From Siphonodentalium dalli (taxonomy: Eukaryota > Mollusca > Scaphopoda > Gadilida > Siphonodentaliidae), in assembly GCA_032622095.1 (NCBI GenBank), contig CP136064.1:261991863-262055862 (forward strand): DNA of 64,000 nt. Direction: 5' to 3'. How positions within the stretch are numbered: the first letter of the stretch is position 1; each line of letters starts with the position of its first letter. The position numbers and the translations under genes are program-made. Positions 27,401-39,400 of this stretch are shown in pieces. The notes under the pieces are model-generated. The model was not told the origin of the DNA and searched no databases. It was given only the letters and a program-made list of their open reading frames with translations.

Positions 27401-30400
27401 GAACGTAACCATTTTCGATAACATCAACGGATCCACTTTTTAAAAAGATGTCCCTGTATTGAATATATCCAGCCAATTCCATTGAGATGCGATGTTCATT
27501 GTTGAGACGTTCATGCGGACAAAGAAATATGGAAACAAAGGGAATAACACCAGAATGAAAAATGCAAACAATACCGGTAAAACCGTTGGCACCGAAAGCC
27601 GTGATAATGAACATACAGGCCAGATTGTATTTAAATACGAAGACCCATGGTTGAGATGTCTGCTAGGAGGGAGGACCGACTGTATATAATCCAGCATACC
27701 CACCCTTTTATTCTGCCATGGGTGTATATTTACCGTACACATTAAGCCCTAACATTCGGCACATTGAACTGAAAGCCTCCACTGAGTGATATTTATAATC
27801 AGAGATGTGCGACAGGGCGTGGGGGTTTGTTGGGTGTCTAACCCCACAACTTGGGTAAAAATTTTCAACAATTGTAAACTTCATGCCTGACACAACACTG
27901 TTTGGAAATTGTACACCACCGTAGGTTGGCATTGTTCTCATTATTTGGTATTCGAACCAGCGATTAGTTGGGACATCTACTATACTCAACAGAAAATATC
28001 CAATTAAAGAATTAATATGAGTCAAGAATGAGAGTTAAATACACCCACGTAAACAAAGTGCCACGTATAACAACCTACTAATTATAACGAAAATGAGTAA
28101 AATGCTTAATCCATTTACTCATTTTCATTATAATTACCATGTTGTTTTACATGGTTCATAGAGTACATAAGTGTAATTTTCACTCATCCCTGACTCAAAT
28201 TTATTTATTTGTTGCATATTTTCTGTTGAGTATTGTAGGAGATGGCCCCATAAATTACTGGATTTAGGTACAGTCTCCCTTTAACTCTTCCATGACTTGA
28301 GCTTTTTGAAATATTTGCGAAAACCCTGTGCCAAAGCATTCTCTTATATATGCGAGTCTCCCACAGAACAAGTAGCTTATTGTTCTACGTTTGGTACCCA
28401 CCAGCCACATCCATGTTTATAATACTTCATGCACTTTATAATCGTTACTTTTACTAACTTATGTTGATCATTGAAAACGAATACGGGATACTTGACTGCC
28501 ATTATCCTTGGCATATGCCCCATGATATATAATCACCGTATAAACGTTTTTACATGGGGGTTTTGTTGTTCTTCAGTGAATTATGTCCCTTGGTTTGCAC
28601 ACACAAAACGCAAAATGTTAACCAATGTTCGACTTTTTTCAAACCAAGGAGACCACGACAGATCAAACTTAATGTCATATTTGAAACATATTTGAAGACA
28701 TATTTGAAATAGAAACCTAATCGATAACAATTTACATATATTGTCTCAAGCGCAGATGATAAAAACAAATCAATACGTGACAGGCTGACACACAGCTAAC
28801 GCCAAATGTAGAGAGCTGGATAGCCCGCACTCCTCGCGCGGTCCGGTAGCTAACTTGACCTAACACAAAATACAGTGCCGCGTGAATGCCGTCTGGTGAT
28901 TGATACGAATTATTGGTCGAACTTGCAAAACAATATTTTACAGTATGTTTCAAGTAAGAATATCCCAACCCTAACCCTAGCCATAACCATAGCCCTAACC
29001 CTGACACTAACCCTACCCCTAGTACATATGGAGAAATGAGGGGGTGTGCTTTCGAGTATTCTTACATGAAGTATATATCTATTTTACTCCGTAAAATTTA
29101 TTTTACCAAAGCTAACGATATGAAGTAACACTTCTATAGTTCCGCATGTGAAGGGGCTACTAACACATTGCCCTAAAATACCTGTTCATAAGCATAATTT
29201 TCGGTCTGTAAAATTGGTCCTAAAAAAAAGATATATTACTAATTGTTTTTATTTTTTTTTTAGATTTTCCTTTTTTTTGGGGTGAATGTTTTTGGGTATG
29301 CTTAAGCATGCTATAGCAAATTTAAAAACAAACTGGGTAATTCCTTAGGGGCATGTTATAACTCAAAACTATCACCAAGTATTAATAGTAATAATTTTGA
29401 TGCCCATGAAAAAACGTAAGATTCCCTGGCAATAAACCTACAAAATAAGTCTGTTAAAGAATATAAGAAAAAAATATTAAACTTGTAAATAATTGTAAAA
29501 AATAATAACAAATAATGAAAAATTGTTAGGCCAATGCATTCTCTTATATATGCGAGGCGACCTATGGTCGACTCGCATATATAAGAGAATGCATTGGCAC
29601 AGGGTATATGGGTTGATACAAAAATCGGACCTGGCACTGAAAGGGTTAAGCATTCTGTTTATGGCACATAGTAGCTTTCTATACAGATATGCCCGCACAG
29701 GAATGTGTAAACGGAAGCTACAATGTCAGCTATGACGGTAGCTGCGCTGGCGCAACATTAAATATCCTGTGCCAATGCATTCTCTTATATACGCGAGTCG
29801 ACTATTGGTCGCCTTGCATAAATAAGAATATGCATTGGCCTAACAATTTTATAAATGTTTCTTACGTTCTTTAACAATTAAAAAAACAAATTCGTATATT
29901 CTTTATTAGTTTTTTTTTATCATATTTTTCTTACATTCTTTAACAATTTTTGTCATTTGTTCTTATATTCTTTAAAATGTTTTTTTTGCATTTTTTCATT
30001 TTTTCTTACATTTTTTAACAATTATAACATATACTATAAAATTAGTTTTCAGTCCTCATACAACCCGAGAAATCGTGTACAGCTTTCTCAGCTAAATCAG
30101 ATTGATACACCCTAAATTAAAACCTTCCTCAGATAAATCAGTTTGCTGCACCCTAAATTAAAACCTGGTCCTTCAAAAACTGCTGTGGAGCCTCAATATT
30201 TCAAATAATGATAACAGGTTATAGTTATAGTTTGAGCACATAATAACCAAGCTATACGGTACATATATATATACAATGAGGCCGAAAGTCTACCTATCTT
30301 GCTGAAATGTTAATGGAGGGTAGCCACCATAGAAAACTCAGGAAAACAATTACAGGGCTCTTAATTTCTATGTTTGGAGGGGAGATGGAACAGTTGCCTC

Positions 30401-33400
30401 CTTAAAGGGACAGGCATGACTTTTTCGTCGTTCGCGTGTGCATTATATATATTTTCAGCACCGTTTCCTCAACTCTATTCATTATATATCTGTTCAGCAC
30501 AATTTCGTCGACTCTATCCAGTGTGTTTTCATTATATATCTGTTCAGCACTATTGCGTCGACTGTATCCAGTATGTATTCATTATATATAATTTCAGCAC
30601 TATTTCGTAGACTCTTTCCAGTGTGTATTCATTATATATATATTAAAATTTCAGCACTATTTCGTCGACTCTATTCAGTATGTATTCATTATATATAATT
30701 TCAGCACTATTTCGTCGACTCTATTCAGTGTGTATTCATTATATATCTTTCTAGCACAATTTTGTCGACTCTATCCAGTGTGTATTCATTATATATCTTT
30801 TCAGCACAATTTCGTCGACTCTATCCAGTATGTCCGCCATCATTTGTGAAGATATCACCAGACCATTAGCTGGGCGTATCACTGATTACAAAGCGAGACT
30901 GATTGCACAACTATCTGGTACGTCCAATCAGATGTACCTGCATATATAAAAAACTGCCGCCTATGTTTCCATAGTGTTACGATGGCCACGCCCACTCAAT
31001 CAATGTGTTCATAAAATAGTATAACGACCTTGCGGTAATTTTCCAATAACCGCATTCTTTGGCTATAATAAGAAATATAATAATGTTTTGGCTATAATAA
31101 GCATTACAAATTTTGTATAGACTTTTCCAGACACAACTGAATAAATGATATCTTGATAGACAGCGGTGATTGTTGACACAATTTGATGTTCTGTTATTAG
31201 TGTTTAAAAACAAGAATTCCAACACGCTGTATCTCGTCACTGGGCGATTAGTGATAATGGACATAAGAACAAAGTCCATTTATTTTTTCATGTTCTTTCT
31301 GGTGATAATGTAACACCCGACAACTTTGTCGCCGAGCGTTTTGGTGGTTCGGTTGCGCCGCTACTTCATCGGCAAGCCACGTGGGTGGTCATCTGATATT
31401 ACTTGCCACAGGACCTACACGGATAAGTGTTACTTTTGACTCCTCGTCTCTCGCTCAACTGTTTCGCTGTCACCACATTCGTTTTGTAGTGATGAAGGAA
31501 ACATTATTCCTGCCACTCTTGCTACTCTCGTCGCTAACTTATACAAGCATATTATGGTGTCTCTCTGAGACTAGTTATCTTGCTTCAGGGTACATGCAAA
31601 GAAATGATCGGGTGACTAAGGCAAGACTACTCCTTGGTGGCTCGTCAGTCAGACCTTCTCTCGTTGTGGGTCGCTGAACGAGTCAGTTCCTCAGTTTTTG
31701 TTTCACAACAAAATTGCTCATTGCCAACATTTCCCGTTCGATGTCTTCAACCTCTTGGTTGATACCTGACCATTCTTCCAAATGAGTACTGATTTTCTGT
31801 CACATGCCGGGGTCGTTTGCGATGGCACTTATGACGCTCATGGCTGGTCCACCGACCCAGCCGTACACAGTGGTCTGACTTCCTGCCTTTTTATATGAGA
31901 AATTTCACTACATTGTGCGATGGAATACGGTTCACTTGTTGAATGGCTATTGTCCGGTCTTGGGTAAACCACTCTGTTATCTCCAGATTGTATTATGTCT
32001 AGAGGAGAAGGAGCTGACTGTCGGGTGGAGTTTTGAAGTCGGTACAGTCTTGTTGGAGATAACATTTAATTGTCATATCAAATGAAGAGATGTGCCGTTG
32101 GTGACCGGAAATATTGAGATATGTCCACGGTTGATAAATCACAACCCGTCTAACGACGCCTCTGGGATGGACTCTCCGCAGCTAACTCGAATCGGAATCG
32201 GGAAGGGAATTAGAATGATAAATGAATCTAGAATGGTGATATATTCGTATTTATATCACAGGAAGATTGTATTACTGCTAAAGATAGCTTGGTGCTATGG
32301 CTCAGATAATTGATTTAACATGTGGTGAACACATGTTCCGCATATTTTATGTTAATTAGTTCTGGTCATCATTTGACCGTTGTGCTCGATGCAGCAAGGT
32401 TGGATTAATAGTTTGCTTTTATGCGCTCATATTTTCCTTGTAGTCCGATCTAAGACGTAAATCTGTATAGATAATGCTGAATTGGATATATATAATAGAG
32501 CGGTAAAGAATATGTGGGGTAATAATGGATTATCCCAGTCGCAGCTCCTGTTTTCACCTCCTTAGCTTTATTTGCTTCCTTTGAATCTTTATATTTCACT
32601 GCTTTTTTCCTGTCCTTGATAGCGTCAGCCTTTGTGTCCTTTTGTGCGTCCAACTTCTATATCTGTGTCGGAAGAAATTGGACTAATCACTTCACCTGGA
32701 TCCCGTTCGTTCCACGTGCTGTCGGAGTCCTTTCATTTAGGATTTATGTCTGTTCCATATTTCTGGCGGAACTGATACTTATGCAGAAGGCTTGTAAAAT
32801 CATGTGCCACGACACCGACGGACTCGTATAGCGATTCAGATAAATCTGGCGATGCGTTCAAAATGCACACAGGTTTGCACTTGATACCACTCATGCTACT
32901 GGACCAATATGGGCATCGATTGTCTCTTCCGTGGTGAGGTATTCACCACAAAGAGGGCAATTCCGAGGTTCGAACGATTCCTTGCTCTAGTTGCACTTGG
33001 TTTCTGTGTATCGAGGCCATGGTTAATGTTCCTTCTCACTTCTTCCAAATATTCCTTCCATTAACATTTAAAATTGTCTAGAATCGCAATTTACATTACA
33101 ATTTCATATCAAATAGTCTTGGTACACATTTTTGAACTGCGTTAATAAATACAATCTATATTAGCCCAATGTATTGAGTAACATGATTGATAACAAAACA
33201 TTGGGGAATACAGTAATGAATGTTTGAAAGTTCTACATTCTTTTCTAATTCTGGCTGTAATTCTGCAGGCCATCTTGTGTGATGTGTACACAGCACAATT
33301 AGCACACCCCGTTCATCAATTGCAACATGTATGCCATTGCATCGCAAACATATATCATGCCATGGATCTCTACTCTAGCTAACGCCCGTAGATATAATAT

Positions 33401-36400
33401 TCCACCTGTACAAAACCTTGGAACTTTTTTGAAAGTTTTGACAGGGAAAAAAAATAACGCGGGGAATATGTTTTTTATACATATTATCTTCCTTAATAAT
33501 GTACTTCAATGTAGATGAAGGTCCCAAATAGAAATTTCACGATTTTAGTGACCGTGTGCGATTTTGCTCTGCGTCCCTTACAATTATGAAATTACTCCTG
33601 GGTAATTAATTCATTGTTTATTGCCACATCGGCTCAAAACAATTCACAGAAAATCATGCCATTTCGAGTTGGGACATTCACCTACATTGAAGTACATTAC
33701 TAAGAACAGATACTAACTAAGAAATATATGGGTGGGGGCGATACTCTGGCTCTTATCTTTCACGGCGAAAGGATATCGGACTACAATGTTTGAACATATA
33801 TATATTAAACTATTATCCCCTCGGTTATCATTAATTAAGAAATGAATGTAGTGGGTGTGTAATATTGGAGGTTACGGCGCTGTGGTCGTTGGGGTACATT
33901 GTGGGTACTAAATGTGGCCCTACCGACCACACCGCCTTAACACACACACCCACTACATTCATTTCTAATATTTATATAGCTTTTTGATGATTTATTCCCG
34001 CAAAAAAGCTGAATGTATTCTTATATATTTTCACAAAATGGCCGATAATTTGAGACTAGCCCACGCAACACATTAAGTCAGCCCGATACAGGATTTCCAA
34101 ACTCTTAGCTACGATAACGTGATTGATATAAATAACTTGCCTCAGATGGAATTCGGCTGAACTTTGAAAAGCACGCCCAATTATTATGCTTTATTAATGT
34201 TAAGGCCAGATTATGTAACTATTTGTTCTTCCTGCTCGTGTTACACTCTATGTAAATATTCACATCTTATACATGTATTGCAGTCGTTGTTACTGGCGCG
34301 ATGTGTACTGGGATGGCGGTAATATTCTCACAAGTCGGCGGTACTCTTATTCAGGTAAGTATATATGCTAGTTAACCAAATCCGTCAGGCAAGTATGCTA
34401 GTTAACCAAATCCGTGGTACTCTTATTGAGGCAAGTATGCTAGTTACCCAAATCCGTCAACTGTTCCATCAGTCACAGTACTTCAAACCCAAACTGCAAG
34501 ACGACACAGTTCAGCCCCTCGATACGCTCTCTAACCACTGCCTCCACGTACATATATGTTCATTTTCTATTGTTGAATACTCATTTGCTATAACAAGCCC
34601 AAACTACATATATTACATCGAAAAATTACAATATATTGTTAATAGAAGTCGAAAATGTCCGATATTTGTCGGCAAATTAGTGCGACGGAATAATTTCATA
34701 CGCTCTGTTTATCGTTTATTGATTCCCATGCATTTGCAAGCCGATGCATGATTTAAAACTTATTATGTTCAAAGGGACATTCTCTGTTTTGCATATGTGA
34801 TAACTCGGCTTCGGTAAAATATATCCATGCGATATAAATCGCAAAAAGCCGGACTATGCTTCCGATTCTGTTGACGTGTTGCCGTCTACATTAGGCGGTA
34901 CCGATGAAAATTGCCATTTTTTATGGGATTTCCAAAATCCAATATCTTAATATTGAACGACCTTTAAATATTTCTGGCGTGGTGGCAGTGGTCAGACAGC
35001 GTAGCGAGGGGAATGGACTCTGCCTTGCAGTTTATTTTAAACCACATAATGCCCAAATGTGGCTCTTCAATGGCACATAATATGCAATACAATATTGAAA
35101 TGTCGTGCGGAATATAAATGTCAGGACATGGAAAGTATTACCAATGCCCTGTTTTGTCGAGCAGTAGAAAGACGGTCCCAAATTTCTTTAGCTTCACCTC
35201 CACCCTGTTTAAATTGTTAGCTATTACAATCCAACTAACGTTTTTAAGCCCTGATATAAAGCTAGTGAGTTCAGAGCAACCACCAAGGGTGCTTATACCT
35301 CAGGCAGGTGAAGGACATCATATAATAGTAACCAACAAGGGTGCTTATACCTCAGGCAGGTGAAGGACGTCATATAATAGTAACCACCAAGGGTGCTTAT
35401 ACCTCAGGCAGGTGAAGGACGTCATATAATGTTTTCTATATCCATCAGTGATTTTTCAAGATCGCGGGTATAGATTTTGGAGAAATTGACACGTGACTTA
35501 CGGTTAGCAACCGTGTGGAGATTGCAAAAAACGCGGAATTGGAAATGAAGCTTCACGATAAAAATGAAAGTAACTACTTCACAACTTACGAAGAATTCAC
35601 ATGTTATTTAAGTCTATTACATTCATTTAGATCAATTTTGTTGGTCAGTTTAATGAAAATTAAAAATGAAGAAGTCATGACGATAATCCACGACACGTCT
35701 TGTCAATTTGGCTTGTCGTCTCCGTCGTGAACACTGCATGATGTTACATAAACTATTCTTAGCGTGGTGGAATTGTTCATCTACTCAAGCATTACAGATA
35801 ACAGTGGTTTTACTAAGTGGAATAATCTAATCAAACATTACATATAGCAGTAGTTTTAAATAAAACATTATTACAGATAACAGTGGTTTTACTAAGTGGA
35901 ATTGTACATCTACTCAAGCATTAGAGATAACAGTGGTTTTCTGAGTGGTATCAGCTAATCAAACATTACATATCACAGTGGTTTTAAATAAAACATTATT
36001 ACAGATAACAATGGTTTTAAACAAAACATTATTACAGATAACAATGGTTTTACATCAAGCATTATTACAGATAACAGTGGTTTTACTAAGTGGAATTGTT
36101 CAGCTAATCAAACATCATTACAGATAACAGTGGTTTTAAATAAAACAATATTACAGATAACAGTGGTTTTACATTATTACAGATAACAGTGGTTTTATTA
36201 CAGATAACAATGGTTTTAAACAAAACATTATTACAGATAACAATGGTTTTACATCAAGCATTATTACAGATGACAGTGGTTTTACTAAGTGGAACTGTTC
36301 AGCTAATCAAACATTATTACAGATAACAGTGGTTTTACTAAGTGGAATTGTTCAGCTAATCAAACATTATTACAGATAACAGTGGTTTTACATTTGTACA

Positions 36401-39400
36401 GATAACAGTGGTTTTATTACATATAACAGTGGTTGTATTACAGATAACAGTGGTTTTACTAAGTGGAATTGGCGCTCCAATGATTGGTGTTTTCGTCGTC
36501 GGCATCCTCTGTCCATGGATCCACGGAAAGGTAAGGATTTGCCACGGTCATGGGCGAAATAAACACCACCAAAACAAAAAAGAAGCCACACCTCAAATTT
36601 CGTTTTTTGTGGGATTTGCCCGGGTCATGGCTGAATAAACACCACCAAAAAAAAGAATCCATCCCTCACATTTCGAGCATTGTGTACACATATAGTGGGT
36701 TAGTTGTTATGAAATTTGCACGTGTATGGTGACATATATGGCAGATATTTGGCAAAGCTGCATGCTGTATGTACTTTTCTCTGAGACACGCCGCGGGTTG
36801 CGCTTTGTACGTGTCTGGGACTATATAACACACAAGGCGCGTACGTGTCTGGGACTATATAACACACAAGGCGCGTACGTGTCTGGGACTATATAACACA
36901 CAAGGCGCCCATTTTAGAAGCTGCATGGATTTCGAGACTTGCAATTTTTTGGGGGATATATGGATTGGGTCAAATGTTACCATTGAAGTGTAAAATTCCA
37001 GCACTATCTTTTTTCAGTGTAATCTATACCCCAGTCTCTTTGAAAAGCCGACGAAAATACTATATCGGATGTACGTCTCTAGAAATATCCATAATATTTC
37101 ATTTCTACGACGACGCGGCATTCCCAACTTGATGTAATAAACCGCTTCCAAATATGGAGTGCATTCCTGGCATAGTAAATGTTTGAGAATCGTACTATTT
37201 AGAAATAGTTATAAATACAACTAGATGCGAAAAGATAATCAGTCATATACAGTTGTCGGCCGCGATTGTGTAAGACACGGGGATTTGTCGCCCGATCGAG
37301 ACCTGCAATGTCACCCAAGGGCCACGAGGCCCGAGGGTGACATTCCAGGTCGAGAGAGGCGACAAATCCCCGTGTCTCACGAAAACAGGGGTGACGACTG
37401 TTTTGTTATCTGACAAATGGGTACACACGAACCTTCTTAACCTAAGTACGCGCGTATATTCATTAATCCAGCTCGAAGAGTTAATTTTATGTTGGAATCC
37501 TCGCTTTTTATAAAATAAGACGTTCACAATTTGGATCACTTGCGGAGCTATTGTCTGATTAGTTTGATGGACGCATGGTGAGAATCGGTTCACGGAAGGA
37601 GGAGTAAAGCAAATTCGAAGTATAGTAGCGATGCTGCGAAATGTTCGGTGTCGTTTTAAATGAGCGTAAAAACGCAGGTGGACGTGTTTATTTCGAGAAC
37701 GCTAAAATGTGAAACTTACACGTTGTAGTGGTGCCAAACCGAAGAAAATTGTCGATTGATAAATAGTAAAGAGTGGCTATTTGATCTTTAGAGCTTAGTA
37801 CGTATTTGTAACGTATGTACGTCGTATGTGCAATTGTCTGCAGCACATACCAATTGCATAATATGGTTTATCTATTTGTTCCACGGTATTTATTATTGAT
37901 ATAAAAAGGTCCAATATGAACATTACACCTTATAACGGATTTGTGTCCGTGATAACACCATTTATTCATAGCGTGCTTTAATTGCAAATTAAAGACAACA
38001 ATTATGCAAATTAGCAAACACCACAGTTCGCGGTAGTTACGAAACAGTGGGGTTTATAAAATGCGTGTTTTCTGAAATTATTAGAGAGGTGTGAGAGAAT
38101 CTCTGCAAGTTGAGTTCTTCGTAGTTCTATGTTTACTGGTAACAGCTGAGCGGTAAATATCTACCGAAATGTTACCCTCGAGGGTAACAAGTGATTAGCG
38201 GCCCACCATGTGACGCAACCTCAGCCAATCAGAAAAGAGGAAAATGGGATGAAGATAACAATAGACAGTTGTCGCCCGCGATTGAGTGAGTCACGGGGAT
38301 TTGTCGCCCGCTCGAGACCTGCAATGTCACCGAGGGCCGCCAGGTCCGAGGGTGACATTCCAGGTCGAGAGCGGCGACAAATCCCCGTGTCTCACGAAAA
38401 CAAGGGTGACGACTGTTTTGTTATCTGACAAATGAGTACACACGAACCTTCTTAATGGCATGCCTAAGTACTCGCGTATATTCATTAATCCAGCTCGAAG
38501 AGTAAATTTTATGATGGAATCCTTTCAGCTTTCCTCTCTTCTGATTGGCTGAGAGGATTCCAACATAAAATTAACTCTTCGAGCTGGATTAATGAATATA
38601 CGCGAGTACGTAGGCATGCCATTAAGAAGGTTCGTGTGTACTCATTTGTCAGATAACAAAACAGTCGTCACCCTTGTTTTCGTGAGACACGGGGATTTGT
38701 CGCCGCTCTCGACCTGGAATGTCACCCTCGGACCTGGCGGCCCTCGGTGATATTGCAGGTCTCGAGCGGGCGACAAATCCCCGTGTCTCACTCAATCGCG
38801 GGCGACAACTGTATATTGTTACCCTTCTCCCTATTTTCCACCCTTCAGATTGGCCCATTTCCTGTCACGTGCCGGGCGACAAATCACACTGTCGCCCGCT
38901 GAGCCGGGAGACATTGCTTTTGTCGCCCTCCTGATGTTAAAATGCAAGAATATCTCCAAACACACACTGCAGTAATTCATCTATTTCACATCACTATAAT
39001 ATACTAAAAATCATAGATCTTATATACCCCACGGATTCGCAAAACACACCAGTTGTGGTGTTTGCTAATTTGCATATATTTAGTGAACACTAATATTCGA
39101 ACTTTCAAGTTGATACTTATATCGGACAAGCGTTATTATGTACTTTTCACATCGAAACATCTCGGTGATTCAATATGTTCATGGTGCAAGATTGAAAGAA
39201 TGGATCCCTTCAGGTTGGTTGGTTATAAATGTTTGCTGGTAGACAACGTAATGCATACGTTTGTCGCGAATGAATGGTACTGTACGTTTATCCATGATAT
39301 CAGACCTCTCCGCGATGTCTGCAATGTGATCATAGAAGTATTTTGTGTGAGGATCGCCATGTACTTGGGAGCACTGACACATATGAATGTACATTAATGA

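Noticed and set aside
27384-27742. Hydrophobic minus frame as a membrane-protein exon
   Set aside because: One hydrophobic run in overlapping frames, without splice-site agreement or recognisable family motif.
30374-30698. Plus frames of 78 and 86 codons before exon 8
   Set aside because: They are out-of-phase readings of the junction minisatellite.
37225-38934. Frames with RGFVARSRPAMSPRAARSEG in the foldback elements
   Set aside because: The same peptide arises on opposite strands from the palindromic arms, which is expected from inverted copies and not from a gene.
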